A DNA stretch of 64,000 bases from Alcanivorax sp. 1008 (GTDB taxonomy: Bacteria > Pseudomonadota > Gammaproteobacteria > Pseudomonadales > Alcanivoracaceae). The notes under the pieces are model-generated. The model was given only the letters and a program-made list of their open reading frames with translations. It did not search any database and was not told the origin of the DNA. Made by a program: the position numbers and the translations under genes. This document shows, piece after piece, positions 1-9,187 of this stretch. Where the stretch lies: positions 87,871 through 151,870 of the forward strand of contig NZ_JAFMPS010000008.1 in assembly GCF_020667895.1 (NCBI RefSeq), read 5' to 3'. How positions within the stretch are numbered: position 1 is the first letter of the stretch; each line of letters starts with the position of its first letter.

Positions 1-360
1 ATCACGGGTGCCCAATAAAAGCCGGCCATAGCCGCCCCGCACACCGGTGGAAATACGCAGCTCCGTATTTTGCAGCCAGACCGTGCGACCGCTGCTTCGC
101 TGCAGGGCACGAACACGTCCGCTCATATCTCCAAGGTAAAGATACTGTTCAGACAGCGCAGGCTCGAGACGCAACGGCTTACGCAGCGAGCCCAATCCCG
201 AGTAGCGATGCCATTCCCGGTCAACCCGGTACTCGCGCTCAAAACTTGTCAGCGCAGTGGGCTCAACCTCTTTCGGCTTACTGCTGCACGCACCCAGCAA
301 TACCAACGGAGCCACAATGAGGCCCCGTTGAAGCAACCGGACGAAAAGGCTATTTCTCAT
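1..360 (-). CDS. bamB: Outer membrane assembly lipoprotein BamB, 5' part only
   Basis: This is the first 120 codons of BamB; the rest lies beyond the left edge. BamB is the beta-propeller lipoprotein of the BAM complex, which inserts beta-barrel proteins into the outer membrane. The translation begins with a short basic stretch, a hydrophobic core and a lipobox (LLGACSSK, Cys near residue 22). It continues with propeller-like sequence: an aromatic YLYLGDMSGRV strand, then ALQRSSGRTVW, the usual substrate-to-product strand of the PQQ-like repeat. The ATG overlaps the yfgM stop codon by one base (TGATG), so it is probably translationally coupled. The identification rests on the lipoprotein N-terminus, the propeller sequence and the conserved hisS-yfgM-bamB order. 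Confidence 0.88.
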   Translation of the reverse strand, partial: MRNSLFVRLLQRGLIVAPLVLLGACSSKPKEVEPTALTSFEREYRVDREWHRYSGLGSLRKPLRLEPALSEQYLYLGDMSGRVRALQRSSGRTVWLQNTELRISTGVRGGYGRLLLGTRD

Positions 361-1019
361 CAGGACGCCGGCACCAGATCATCAAGCTTCATCTGAACCA
401 GTTCACGATGACCAGCGCCATCAGTCTCGAGCGCTTGCAGAGCAGACTGATATGCCTCGCGAGCCGCGTCTACATCACCCTGAGCGCGGGCCAGATCACC
501 ACGCAGCTCGAACACCTGTCCCAGCCAGGACTCTGGCCAGGACGCGTTCAGCGCCTGCTTGGCCCCATCAAGATCGCCACTATGCAACAGCACCCGGGCA
601 AGGCGCGCACGAGCAGTCCAACCCATGGCGGGGGTAGCCGGTGAGTCCATCACCTCGCGCAACTGGGCGGCGGCATCGGCATAGGATTCTTCACTGACAG
701 CAAGAGAGGCCAAGGCCAAACGCGCATAATCCGCATAGGAAGTTGAAGCATAGTCCGCCACTAGTTGCTCTGCAGAACTGCGCACGGCATCACTGGCGCC
801 TTCAGCACCAGCCATTGCCCGCGACTGCTCCATGGCGCCGATCATCTGCTGATAAATCTCGGACGCAGCTTGGGTTTTCTCCTGACTTTTGTCTTGCCAA
901 AAACGCCAACCCACCAGTGCGGCAACCGAAAGCAATACAGCAACAACAATGGAAGTGCCGTTCTCATCCCACCACTTACGCAGTCTTTCGACCTGTTCTT
1001 CTTCGCTATAGTCGACCAT
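360..1019 (-). CDS. yfgM: YfgM family ancillary SecYEG translocon subunit
   Basis: A 219-residue single-pass inner membrane protein with a periplasmic TPR-like domain. In E. coli, YfgM binds SecYEG and the chaperone PpiD. The short cytoplasmic start (MVDYSEEEQVERLRKWWDEN) is the family signature. It is followed by one transmembrane helix at about residues 23-42 (TSIVVAVLLSVAALVGW) and then helical Ala-rich repeats to the C-terminus. Length is close to E. coli YfgM (206). The gene lies 29 bases downstream of hisS and overlaps bamB by one base, the usual neighbourhood. Confidence 0.93.
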   Translation of the reverse strand: MVDYSEEEQVERLRKWWDENGTSIVVAVLLSVAALVGWRFWQDKSQEKTQAASEIYQQMIGAMEQSRAMAGAEGASDAVRSSAEQLVADYASTSYADYARLALASLAVSEESYADAAAQLREVMDSPATPAMGWTARARLARVLLHSGDLDGAKQALNASWPESWLGQVFELRGDLARAQGDVDAAREAYQSALQALETDGAGHRELVQMKLDDLVPAS

Positions 1020-1048
1020 TTACCGCTCTCCTTGATTAACTGGACTGC

Positions 1049-2314
1049 TTATTTGATCTGCGCCGCCAGCGTGTCCGCCAGCGCCGCCCGGGCAATACGT
1101 TGCTGCTCACTGTCGCCGCGCAACGGCTTCAGGGTAATTTCTCCGGCAGCAAGCTCATCTTCACCGACGATCAGGGCCCAGCGGGCACCACTTTTATCGG
1201 CCTTTTTCATCTGGCTCTTGAGGCTGCCGGAACCGCAGTGACTCTGCACTCTGAGTTGCGGCAGTGCCGCGCGCAACTCTTCTGCCAGCACCAAGGCCGC
1301 GGCGGGAGCCACTGTCGATACCAGATACACATCTGCGGGTGCCGGCAACTCGGGAGCTCGCTGCTCCAGCAGCAGAATCAACCGCTCCACCCCCATGGCA
1401 AAACCCACCGCCGGTGTTGGCTTGCCACCAAGCTGCGACACCAAGCCATCATAACGCCCGCCAGCACACACCGTACCCTGAGCACCAAGGGCATCGGTGA
1501 CCCACTCGAATACGGTCTTGCCGTAATAATCCAGACCACGCACCAGTGCCGAATTCAGACGATAACTAATGCCGGCTGCATCGAGCACCTGACGCAAGCC
1601 GGCAAAATGCTCCCTGGCTTGCTCGCCGAGATAATCATCAAAACGGGGTGCATTCTGCAGCACCGCTCGGGTGCCGGCATCCTTACTATCGAGAATACGC
1701 AGCGGGTTTTTTTCCAGCCTGCGACGACTGTCTTCATCGAGGGCATCAATATGCTGGGACAGGTATGCAACCAGGGCGTCACGGTAACGGGCTCGATCTT
1801 CACTGTCACCGAGGCTATTCAGCTCCAGAGTCACCAGATCGCTAATACCCAGCTCACGCCACAGACGGGCCGTCATCAGAATTAACTCAGCATCAATATC
1901 CGGGCCCTGCATGCCAAAGGCTTCGACACCGATCTGGTGAAACTGACGGTAACGCCCAGCCTGGGGACGCTCGTGACGAAACATCGGCCCGGTATACCAA
2001 AGACGCTGCACCTGGTTATACAACAGACCATGCTCTTCGGCCGCACGGACACAACTGGCTGTGCCTTCCGGGCGCAGGGTCAGTGAATCCCCATTGCGGT
2101 CAGCAAAGGTGTACATCTCCTTTTCGACAATATCGGTCACTTCACCAATAGAGCGCTTGAACAGTTCCGTATGCTCAACTATTGGCATGCGAATTTCGCC
2201 ATAGCCATAGCTCTGCAACAGATTACGCACACGGGACTCCAACCACTGCCAGAGCGGCGTCTGCGTTGGCAAAATGTCGTTCATGCCACGGATCGAGGTG
2301 ATCTTTTGACTCAA
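1049..2314 (-). CDS. hisS: Histidyl-tRNA synthetase
   Basis: Class II aminoacyl-tRNA synthetase charging tRNA-His. Visible family motifs are IRGMNDILP at the N-terminus, [11 protein letters not shown], the motif 2 region [18 protein letters not shown], the histidine-binding [15 protein letters not shown] and [14 protein letters not shown], and a C-terminal anticodon-binding domain. The open frame extends upstream to an ATG at 2359, but that would overlap ispG and add 15 residues unlike the family. A TTG at 2314 gives [13 protein letters not shown], the canonical start, with GGAG nine bases upstream, so I chose TTG (421 residues; E. coli 424). It sits 25 bases after ispG in the ndk-to-bamB gene run. 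Confidence 0.96.
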   Translation of the reverse strand: MSQKITSIRGMNDILPTQTPLWQWLESRVRNLLQSYGYGEIRMPIVEHTELFKRSIGEVTDIVEKEMYTFADRNGDSLTLRPEGTASCVRAAEEHGLLYNQVQRLWYTGPMFRHERPQAGRYRQFHQIGVEAFGMQGPDIDAELILMTARLWRELGISDLVTLELNSLGDSEDRARYRDALVAYLSQHIDALDEDSRRRLEKNPLRILDSKDAGTRAVLQNAPRFDDYLGEQAREHFAGLRQVLDAAGISYRLNSALVRGLDYYGKTVFEWVTDALGAQGTVCAGGRYDGLVSQLGGKPTPAVGFAMGVERLILLLEQRAPELPAPADVYLVSTVAPAAALVLAEELRAALPQLRVQSHCGSGSLKSQMKKADKSGARWALIVGEDELAAGEITLKPLRGDSEQQRIARAALADTLAAQIK

Positions 2315-2339
2315 AACAGGTTGCTCCGAAAAAAACCGT

Positions 2340-3461
2340 TCAGGACTGGCTGCGAACAATGATGCCCTTGTCCTGATCGTCGCGCATTTTCTTAACCTTG
2401 GCCCGCACCATACGTTCCAGCTCCACTACCAAATCCTCGGCGCGGATATGGTGGCTTTTTTCACCATCTTCGTAGGCCAGATTATTAGGGGTACCGCCGG
2501 TCAAGCCGACATCTACTTCGCGTGCTTCGCCAGGGCCATTCACCAGACAGCCGATCACCGCAAGATCGACTGACTCGTTAACGTCCTCAAGTCGTGCCTC
2601 CAGCTCATTAACCGTGCTAATAACATCGAAGTTCTGCCGTGAGCAGCTGGGGCAAGCAATGATATTGACGCCCTTTTTGCGCAGATTAAGGCTTTTCAGG
2701 ATATCGAACCCGACCCGAATTTCTTCTACAGGGTCCGCCGCCAGCGAGATACGAATAGTATCGCCGATACCTTCCATCAGCAGCATACCCAGCGCTACAG
2801 ACGATTTCACTGTGCCGGAACGCAACACGCCGGCCTCAGTAACACCCAGATGCAAAGGCTGCTCAATTTGCGCAGAAAGTTTGCGGTAAGCCTGCACGGT
2901 CATAAACACATTGGATGCTTTAACGCTGACCTTGAAATCCTGAAAATCGTAACGATCAAGAATTTCTGCATGACGCAGAGCAGATTCAACCAGAGCATCA
3001 CTGGTGGGCTCGCCATATTTGCGTTGCAGCTCCTTTTCCAGCGAGCCCGCATTGACGCCGATACGAATCGGAATGCCATGATCCTTGGCTGACTGAACCA
3101 CCGCCCTGATACGATCTTCTCTACCGATATTGCCCGGATTGATGCGCAGGCAATCCACTCCCAGCTCAGCGACCCGCAGAGCAATCTTGTAGTCATAGTG
3201 GATATCCGCCACCAGCGGCACATTCACCCGCTTGCGGATTTCACCGAAAGCCTCGGCGGCCTCCATGGTCGGCACAGAAACCCGGACAATGTCCGCACCA
3301 ACATCTTCCAGCCGGCGAATCTGGCCAACGGTAGCATCGACGTCACAGGTTTCCGTGTTAGTCATGCTCTGCACTGCAATGGGGGCATCGCCACCCACCG
3401 CTACTTTGCCAACCATGATCTTGCGCGTCGGCCGCCGTTTGATATCAATTTCGGAATGCAT
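2340..3461 (-). CDS. ispG: 4-hydroxy-3-methylbut-2-en-1-yl diphosphate synthase
   Basis: Penultimate enzyme of the MEP isoprenoid pathway, converting MEcPP to HMBPP with a [4Fe-4S] cluster. The protein has 373 residues, close to E. coli IspG (372). It shows the N-terminal [11 protein letters not shown] motif and the TIM-barrel region. The cluster ligands fall in [10 protein letters not shown] and [12 protein letters not shown] near the C-terminus. The start at 3461 ([10 protein letters not shown]) has GAGG seven bases upstream; a GTG immediately before it is a less likely start. It depends on Fe-S assembly, supplied here by the nearby suf operon. Confidence 0.97.
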   Translation of the reverse strand: MHSEIDIKRRPTRKIMVGKVAVGGDAPIAVQSMTNTETCDVDATVGQIRRLEDVGADIVRVSVPTMEAAEAFGEIRKRVNVPLVADIHYDYKIALRVAELGVDCLRINPGNIGREDRIRAVVQSAKDHGIPIRIGVNAGSLEKELQRKYGEPTSDALVESALRHAEILDRYDFQDFKVSVKASNVFMTVQAYRKLSAQIEQPLHLGVTEAGVLRSGTVKSSVALGMLLMEGIGDTIRISLAADPVEEIRVGFDILKSLNLRKKGVNIIACPSCSRQNFDVISTVNELEARLEDVNESVDLAVIGCLVNGPGEAREVDVGLTGGTPNNLAYEDGEKSHHIRAEDLVVELERMVRAKVKKMRDDQDKGIIVRSQS

Positions 3462-3478
3462 CACGACACCTCAAAGGC

Positions 3479-4270
3479 TCAAGGAGCCCGAACGGTAATC
3501 ACCTGACCCGGCGCCGCCTGCGGCACCCGAACACTGGCATCGTTAAAGGAAATGGCGCTGACCGCTGCGGCATTACCCAAAGTCAGACGAAAAGGCCCCT
3601 GACCGCCAAGCTCCAGAGTCTGACCCGCATCGCGCTGGCCAACATACAACTCATCGCCGTTTACATCACGAACCCGTAGCCAGCATAGCTCACTAAAACT
3701 GACAACCAGACGGTCTTCGGCAGACGCTTGTGGTAACTCTTGTGCCGATGCAGGTTCAGGCTGCGGCTCGACTTCCGCATCGTCCGGCAATGGCTCGCCT
3801 TGTTCATCTATCTGATCAGCCTGAACGTCATCAAAAGGCTGAGCATCGAGTTCAACAAAAGCTGGCGACGCGCTGCTGGTCGGCGAGTCAATGGATGCCG
3901 GCCAGAACAGCCAAATAGCAACAACAAAACCAATAGCGCCTCCGACCCACCATAAGCGCCTGTCATGGGCAGGGCTGCCGGGCGGTAATGTTGCGGGCTC
4001 TTCGATGGCACTTTCTTGATCAATCTGCTGAAACAGGCTGACCAACTCATCCGCCGGCAGATTCACCAGCTTGGCGTAATTCTTGATGTATCCGCGCACA
4101 AAAGCAGCACTCGGCAAGCGCTTGTAATCGTCTGCTTCGAGGGCGCGTACATAGCTTACCGAAAGGTGCATGCGCGCGGCGATATCAGCCTCACTGAGCC
4201 CCAGAGCCTGACGCCCCGAGCGCAGCCGCTCACCGGGCAACAATAGCCTTCCGCCTTCTGTCTCACTCAT
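3479..4270 (-). CDS. rodZ: RodZ cytoskeleton / cell-shape protein
   Basis: A 263-residue bitopic membrane protein linking MreB to the elongasome. An N-terminal Cro/CI-type helix-turn-helix (GERLRSGRQALGLSEADIAARM ... SVSYVRALE) spans about residues 13-75. A linker is followed by one transmembrane helix at about 108-125 (LWWVGGAIGFVVAIWLFW), an acidic Pro/Glu-rich periplasmic linker and a C-terminal beta domain (DUF4115). The ATG at 4270 overlaps the pilF stop as ATGA. An upstream in-frame ATG at 4303 lies inside pilF and is unlikely. The pilF-rodZ-ispG order matches Pseudomonas. Confidence 0.93.
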   Translation of the reverse strand: MSETEGGRLLLPGERLRSGRQALGLSEADIAARMHLSVSYVRALEADDYKRLPSAAFVRGYIKNYAKLVNLPADELVSLFQQIDQESAIEEPATLPPGSPAHDRRLWWVGGAIGFVVAIWLFWPASIDSPTSSASPAFVELDAQPFDDVQADQIDEQGEPLPDDAEVEPQPEPASAQELPQASAEDRLVVSFSELCWLRVRDVNGDELYVGQRDAGQTLELGGQGPFRLTLGNAAAVSAISFNDASVRVPQAAPGQVITVRAP

Positions 4271-5049
4271 GACTTGCGCCCCTGAGCCACCCAGTTGCGC
4301 CACTCGCGATGCTCCGGCGAACCGGGAAAGAGTTTGTCCAGCGCCAGCTCAAAACTGGCCAGTTTGTCTTCCTTGTTGTCTATGGCAGCCAACTGAATGC
4401 CTAACCAAAGACCTCTAGCCGGTTGGGCTCCTGCACGCTGCTCATAGGCGCCGTAGGCTCGATTGGCCATTTTCACATCGCCTCGCCGGAAGTAGATCCA
4501 GGCAATTTCCAGCAATGGCTCCACGCCGTCAGATTTAAGCCGCAACGAAGTATTGAATGCATCCAGCGCCTCATCCGGACGATCCATCACAGCAAGTGCT
4601 CGCCCCTTGTTCTCAAAGGCAATGGCCCGGTTATCATAGGAAGGATCATTTGCGGCAATACTGAATTGCTCCAACGCCTCTTTGTAACGGCGCAGTGAGA
4701 GCAACATGACGCCATAGTTGTTGCGGGCCAGAGAAAAATCCCGGTTATACCGAATCGATTTGCGAAAGTGCTCTTCCGCACGCTCCTGATCGCCTTCATA
4801 ACGATACAGAAGAGCCATGGCGTTGTGCGCTTCAGGACTACGGGAGTCATGCTCAAGGGCTTTGGAGATATGTCGACGAGCTTCCGACGGCTGGCCCATC
4901 TGCAGATATTCAAACCCTGCGGAAATACGTCTCGATACTGCCATGTCCGCATTCGGGGGCGCCTGTTTCTCAAGCACCATGCAGCTAGCCAGTAGCATCA
5001 CCAGCATAGCGGTAATCAATCGAGTAGTAGCCTGATATATAACTTTCAT
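4267..5049 (-). CDS. pilF: Type IV pilus biogenesis/stability lipoprotein PilF (PilW)
   Basis: An outer-membrane pilotin lipoprotein of 260 residues that helps assemble the PilQ secretin. The signal peptide ends in a lipobox (MLLASC, Cys near residue 23), followed by about six TPR motifs (for example SPEAHNAMALLYRYEGD and AIAFENKGRALAVMDRPDEAL). The ATG at 5049 has GAGG six bases upstream; an upstream TTG adds four residues and is less likely. Its position between rlmN and rodZ is conserved, which implies that the host carries type IV pili, although no other pilus gene is in the window. Confidence 0.92.
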   Translation of the reverse strand: MKVIYQATTRLITAMLVMLLASCMVLEKQAPPNADMAVSRRISAGFEYLQMGQPSEARRHISKALEHDSRSPEAHNAMALLYRYEGDQERAEEHFRKSIRYNRDFSLARNNYGVMLLSLRRYKEALEQFSIAANDPSYDNRAIAFENKGRALAVMDRPDEALDAFNTSLRLKSDGVEPLLEIAWIYFRRGDVKMANRAYGAYEQRAGAQPARGLWLGIQLAAIDNKEDKLASFELALDKLFPGSPEHREWRNWVAQGRKS

Positions 5050-5057
5050 AGTGTTCC

Positions 5058-6194
5058 TCAAGATGCCACAGCACCGTCGGCAGAATCGCCGGCGCGCAGA
5101 AACACTTCTTTTTGCCAGCGCTCACTGCGCCGGGTACGGTCCATCACATCACCAACCAACTGGCCACAAGCCGCGTCAATATCGTCACCCCGAGTGGTGC
5201 GCACAGTAGTCAGCACACCGCGGTCATTGAGAAACTTGTGAAAAGCGAGAATATCGCTCCTGGTAGAGCGCTCATAGCCTGCATGGGGAAATGGATTAAA
5301 CGGGATCAGGTTCAGCTTTACCGGCAGATTACCAAGCAGCTTGACCAACTGGCGTGCATGCTCAGGCTGGTCGTTTACGCCTTTTAGCATCACATATTCC
5401 ATGGTAATGCTCTTGCGCTTATCCGGGCGCTTGTCACTGTAACGACGACAGGCTGCCAGCAGCTCCGCCAAAGGATACTTGCGATTCAGGGGCACCAGCT
5501 TGTCACGCAACTCATCATTAGGTGCATGCAGGGAAATGGCCAAAGACACATCAAGCTCATCAGACAGCCGATCAATCATCGGCACCACGCCTGAGGTGGA
5601 CAGCGTAATACGCTTTTTCGAGATGCCATAAGCCAGGTCGTCTTTCATCACCCGCATGGATCGCACCACATTGTCGAAGTTAAGCAGGGGCTCGCCCATA
5701 CCCATCATGACAACATTGGTAATCGGATGTTCGCCAAGATTCTTGCGCGGACCAAAGGAACGGCTTGCCAGCCACACCTGGCCGATAATCTCGGCGCTGG
5801 TCAGGTCTCTCTGGAAGCCCTGCTTGCCCGTGGAGCAGAAACTGCAATCCACCGAACAACCCACCTGCGAAGACACACATAAAGTGCCGCGGCGGCCATC
5901 CGGAATAAATACGGTTTCGATGGCACCACCGCCATCGACTTTGAACACCCATTTACGGGTGCCGTCCCGGGAAACCCCCTCATGGAGGATTTCCGGGGCA
6001 CGGATCTCGGCAATTTCCGAGAGCTTTTCACGAAGCTTCTTACCGACATCGGTCATCTGCTCAAAACTGTCCGCCTGATGGATGTGCATCCACTTGAGCA
6101 TCTGATGGGCACGGTATTTCTTCTCTCCCAGGGAAAGAAAAAACTCTTCCATCTCGATGCAGGACAGGCCTAGCAGATTGATCTTGTCAGTCAT
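5058..6194 (-). CDS. rlmN: Dual-specificity 23S rRNA/tRNA adenine-C2 methyltransferase RlmN
   Basis: A radical SAM enzyme that methylates A2503 of 23S rRNA and A37 of some tRNAs. It has 378 residues. The CxxxCxxC cluster motif appears as [15 protein letters not shown], followed by glycine-rich SAM-binding sequence ([12 protein letters not shown]). The C-terminal resolving cysteine lies in [10 protein letters not shown]. It sits 21 bases downstream of ndk and eight bases before pilF. The N-terminal start ([18 protein letters not shown]) fits the family. Confidence 0.97.
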   Translation of the reverse strand: MTDKINLLGLSCIEMEEFFLSLGEKKYRAHQMLKWMHIHQADSFEQMTDVGKKLREKLSEIAEIRAPEILHEGVSRDGTRKWVFKVDGGGAIETVFIPDGRRGTLCVSSQVGCSVDCSFCSTGKQGFQRDLTSAEIIGQVWLASRSFGPRKNLGEHPITNVVMMGMGEPLLNFDNVVRSMRVMKDDLAYGISKKRITLSTSGVVPMIDRLSDELDVSLAISLHAPNDELRDKLVPLNRKYPLAELLAACRRYSDKRPDKRKSITMEYVMLKGVNDQPEHARQLVKLLGNLPVKLNLIPFNPFPHAGYERSTRSDILAFHKFLNDRGVLTTVRTTRGDDIDAACGQLVGDVMDRTRRSERWQKEVFLRAGDSADGAVAS

Positions 6195-6215
6195 AACAGC
6201 TCCGGGAGCCTGCGC

Positions 6216-6647
6216 TTAGCGGGTGCGGGCGCAGAGCTCATCAGCGGTAAAGAAGTAAGCGATTTCACGCTCGGCTGAAGCAGTCGAGTCGGAACCGTGT
6301 ACCGCGTTTTCATCAATGGTGCTGGCGAAGTCTGCACGGATGGTACCGGCAGCCGCGTCCTTCGGGTTGGTAGCACCCATCAGGTCACGGTTCTTGGCCA
6401 CTGCGCCTTCGCCTTCCAGCACCTGCACTACAACCGGGCCAGAGGTCATAAAGGACACCAGATCCTTAAAGAACGGACGCTCCTTGTGCTCAGCGTAGAA
6501 ACCGCCAGCCTTGTCTTCAGACAGGTGGACCATCTTCATGGCCACAACCCGAAGGTCAGCCTTTTCGAAACGGCCAACAATCTCGCCGATGACATTTTTT
6601 GCCACAGCATCGGGCTTGATAATGGACAGGGTACGTTCTACAGCCAT
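6216..6647 (-). CDS. ndk: Nucleoside diphosphate kinase
   Basis: Transfers phosphate between nucleoside tri- and diphosphates through a phospho-histidine. The 143-residue length equals E. coli Ndk. The start at 6647 ([15 protein letters not shown]) is the family start. The active-site region [12 protein letters not shown] follows the catalytic histidine (NAVHGSDS). Further upstream in-frame codons add 23 residues of unrelated sequence and were rejected. This is the first gene of the leftward run; TATAAT on the minus strand at 6737-6732 is a good -10. Confidence 0.97.
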   Translation of the reverse strand: MAVERTLSIIKPDAVAKNVIGEIVGRFEKADLRVVAMKMVHLSEDKAGGFYAEHKERPFFKDLVSFMTSGPVVVQVLEGEGAVAKNRDLMGATNPKDAAAGTIRADFASTIDENAVHGSDSTASAEREIAYFFTADELCARTR

Positions 6648-6731
6648 CTGATCCTCTCTTTCGACTCGAGTTTGGGATAAAGTTGCGCCCCGTGGCGGCT
6701 CCTTCACCGGCGCCATGCACGGGAGGGCGGC

Positions 6732-6760
6732 ATTATACGCATGCAGTGCCTCTTTTTATA
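6732..6760 (-). promoter_or_regulatory. Candidate promoter of ndk-rlmN-pilF-rodZ-ispG-hisS
   Basis: On the minus strand a perfect -10 hexamer TATAAT lies at 6737-6732. The -35 at 17-base spacing (TATAAA, 6760-6755) is poor, so the promoter would rely on the -10 or an activator. It would give a leader of about 80 bases before ndk. Confidence 0.5.
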
Positions 6761-6866
6761 CCACTGCAGCGGCTGTGACAGCGGTATTTTGTGAGCGTTC
6801 ACTTACCTACTATCACCGGAGATAGCCGCTGGAGGCCACTAGCAGCAGGCCGAGTTCAACAGATCA

Positions 6867-6891
6867 ATAGTTGACTGTTTTAGTCAAGTAT
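6867..6891 (+). promoter_or_regulatory. IscR type 1 operator upstream of sufB
   Basis: The 25-base sequence begins ATAGTTGACT, has a TTTT centre, and ends AGTCAAGTAT. I compared it with the E. coli IscR type 1 consensus (ATASYYGACT, R, WWW, Y, AGTCRRSTAT), and every position fits. It covers the -35 element (TTGACT, 6871-6876), the geometry for repression by holo-IscR as at E. coli iscR. The iscR gene is encoded at 27781-28251. Confidence 0.88.
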
Positions 6892-6900
6892 TGAGACAAT
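6871..6900 (+). promoter_or_regulatory. Candidate suf operon promoter
   Basis: -35 TTGACT (6871-6876), 18-base spacer, -10 GACAAT (6895-6900; four of six). The -35 lies within the IscR-type operator. Transcription would start near 6907, giving a leader of about 40 bases before sufB. Confidence 0.65.
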
Positions 6901-6945
6901 TCCGCAGCACCGGTGCGAACAGCCGCACGGGCGGGGAGATCCAAG

Positions 6946-8388
6946 ATGAGCACAGAAGCCGAAATCGACAAACTGGTACGCCGTGAATATGCCGCCGGCT
7001 TTACCACCTCCGTAGAGTCGGAAACCCTGCCCCCGGGGCTGGATGAGAGCGTGATCCGCCATATCTCATCACGCAAGGGCGAGCCGGAATGGCTGCTTCA
7101 GTGGCGCCTGGATGCGTACCAAAAGTGGTTGAAGATGACGCCACCGGAGTGGGCCCATATCCACCACCCGCCGATCGACTTCAATGAAGTGTCCTATTTC
7201 TCAGCCCCCAAGAGCATGGCGGATCGCCCGCAGAGCCTTGATGAAGTCGACCCGGAGCTGCTGCGCACCTACGAAAAGCTTGGCATCCCCCTGCATGAAC
7301 AGGCCGCTCTGGCCGGGGTCGCCGTGGATGCAGTATTTGACTCGGTATCCATTGGCACTACTTTCCGTGGCAAACTCAAAGAAGCCGGCGTAATTTTTTG
7401 CTCTATCTCCGAAGCCGTGCATGAGTACCCGGAGCTAATCAAGGAATACCTGGGCTCGGTGGTCCCCCAGGGCGACAACTTCTACGCCGCACTGAACTCT
7501 GCAGTGTTCTCTGACGGCTCCTTTGTTTACATCCCCAAGGGGGTGAAATGCCCAATGGAGCTGTCCACCTATTTCCGCATTAATGAAGCCAAGACAGGCC
7601 AGTTCGAGCGCACTCTGATCGTTGCTGATGAAGGCAGTCAGGTCAGCTACCTGGAAGGCTGCACCGCCCCCATGCGCGATGAAAATCAGCTGCACGCAGC
7701 GGTCGTCGAGCTGGTGGCTCGCAAGGATGCGAAGATCAAGTACTCAACCGTCCAGAACTGGTATCCGGGCGATGAAGAGGGCCGCGGCGGCATTTATAAC
7801 TTCGTTACCAAGCGTGGTGTGGCCCACGAAAACGCCCATATTTCCTGGACTCAGGTAGAGACCGGTTCGGCCATTACCTGGAAATACCCGAGTGTGGTTC
7901 TGCGTGGTGATAACTCCGTAGGCGAGTTTTACTCAGTGGCCCTGACCCGCGGCCGCCAGCAGGCCGACACCGGCACCAAAATGATCCATATGGGCAAGAA
8001 CACCAAAAGCACCATCATTTCCAAAGGCATTTCCGCCGGCCGCAGTGAAAATACCTATCGCGGTCTGGTGCGAATCAGTCCACGGGCGGAAGGTGCTCGT
8101 AACTTCACCCAGTGCGACTCACTGTTGATCGGTGACCAGTGCGGCGCCCACACCTTCCCCTATATTGAAAGCCGCAACCCGTCGGCAACGCTGGAACACG
8201 AAGCCACTACCTCCAAGGTCAGCGACGACCAGCTGTTCCTGTGCCGACAACGCGGTATCGATACCGAAAAAGCGGTATCCATGATTGTTAATGGTTTTTG
8301 CAAGGAAGTGTTCCGGGAGCTGCCGATGGAGTTTGCCGTGGAAGCCGGCAAACTTCTCGAGGTCAGCCTCGAAGGCTCGGTCGGTTAA
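6946..8388 (+). CDS. sufB: Fe-S cluster assembly scaffold SufB
   Basis: Scaffold subunit of the cytosolic SufBC2D complex on which Fe-S clusters are built. The protein has 480 residues (E. coli 495). It shows the core beta-helix and conserved family stretches such as [20 protein letters not shown] (holding the persulfide-receiving cysteine), [12 protein letters not shown] and [20 protein letters not shown]. The ATG at 6946 has GGGGAG seven bases upstream; a GTG at 6913 in the same frame is less likely. It is the first gene of the operon and follows the IscR-type operator. Confidence 0.97.
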   Translation: MSTEAEIDKLVRREYAAGFTTSVESETLPPGLDESVIRHISSRKGEPEWLLQWRLDAYQKWLKMTPPEWAHIHHPPIDFNEVSYFSAPKSMADRPQSLDEVDPELLRTYEKLGIPLHEQAALAGVAVDAVFDSVSIGTTFRGKLKEAGVIFCSISEAVHEYPELIKEYLGSVVPQGDNFYAALNSAVFSDGSFVYIPKGVKCPMELSTYFRINEAKTGQFERTLIVADEGSQVSYLEGCTAPMRDENQLHAAVVELVARKDAKIKYSTVQNWYPGDEEGRGGIYNFVTKRGVAHENAHISWTQVETGSAITWKYPSVVLRGDNSVGEFYSVALTRGRQQADTGTKMIHMGKNTKSTIISKGISAGRSENTYRGLVRISPRAEGARNFTQCDSLLIGDQCGAHTFPYIESRNPSATLEHEATTSKVSDDQLFLCRQRGIDTEKAVSMIVNGFCKEVFRELPMEFAVEAGKLLEVSLEGSVG

Positions 8389-8431
8389 CTCCGCAACACT
8401 GATTGATTTATTACGTATTCAGGACACGCAC

Positions 8432-9187
8432 ATGCTCGAAGTTCGCGATCTGCACGCTGCCGTCGAAGGCAAGGAAATCCTCAAAGGCCTTACGCTGACG
8501 GTTAAGCCGGGCGAAGTACACGCCATCATGGGGCCAAACGGCTCCGGCAAAAGCACCCTGTCTAATGTGCTGGCCGGCCGTGATGGCTATGAGATCACCA
8601 GCGGCGAAGTGCTGTTCGAAGGCCAGCCCCTCGCCGACATGGAAACCGAGGAGCGCGCCCGGGCCGGTATTTTTCTGGCGTTTCAATACCCGGTGGAAAT
8701 CCCCGGGGTGTCAAATATGGAATTTCTTAAAGCCTCACTGGAGGCTGTGCGCGCCGCGCAGGGCAAGGAACCACTGGATGCGGTTACCTTGCTGCGTCGT
8801 GCCCGCGAAGCATGCCAACACGTTAATCTGGATCAGCAGTTCCTCAAGCGCGGGGTTAACGAAGGCTTCTCCGGCGGCGAAAAAAAGCGCAACGAAATTA
8901 TGCAGATGATGCTGCTGGAGCCGAAGCTGGCGCTGCTGGATGAAACCGACTCCGGTCTGGATATTGACGCACTGCAAGTGGTCGCCAAAGGGGTAAATGC
9001 ATTGCGTAGCCCGGAACGCTCCATCGTTCTGGTCACCCACTACCAGCGCCTGCTTGATTATATCGTTCCGGACTTCGTCCATGTTCTGGCGGACGGACGC
9101 ATCATTAAATCCGGGGGCAAGGAACTGGCTCTGGAACTGGAACAGAAAGGTTACGGCTGGCTGACCGGAGAGGAAGAATCCGCATGA
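8432..9187 (+). CDS. sufC: Fe-S cluster assembly ATPase SufC
   Basis: ABC-type ATPase of the SufBC2D complex; it energises structural changes of SufB/SufD rather than transport. The 251-residue protein has Walker A GPNGSGKST, the SufC-type signature FSGGEKKRNEIMQM, Walker B LALLDETDSGLDID and the H-loop LVTHYQRLL. The start at 8432 (MLEVRDLHAAVEG) is the family start; in-frame upstream codons lie inside sufB. It overlaps sufD by four bases (ATGA), so the two subunits are probably made in balance. Confidence 0.97.
   Translation: MLEVRDLHAAVEGKEILKGLTLTVKPGEVHAIMGPNGSGKSTLSNVLAGRDGYEITSGEVLFEGQPLADMETEERARAGIFLAFQYPVEIPGVSNMEFLKASLEAVRAAQGKEPLDAVTLLRRAREACQHVNLDQQFLKRGVNEGFSGGEKKRNEIMQMMLLEPKLALLDETDSGLDIDALQVVAKGVNALRSPERSIVLVTHYQRLLDYIVPDFVHVLADGRIIKSGGKELALELEQKGYGWLTGEEESA

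Noticed and set aside
1100..1885. Plus-strand open frame of 261 codons opposite hisS
   Set aside because: It is entirely antisense to a well-supported gene and shows no recognisable protein sequence.
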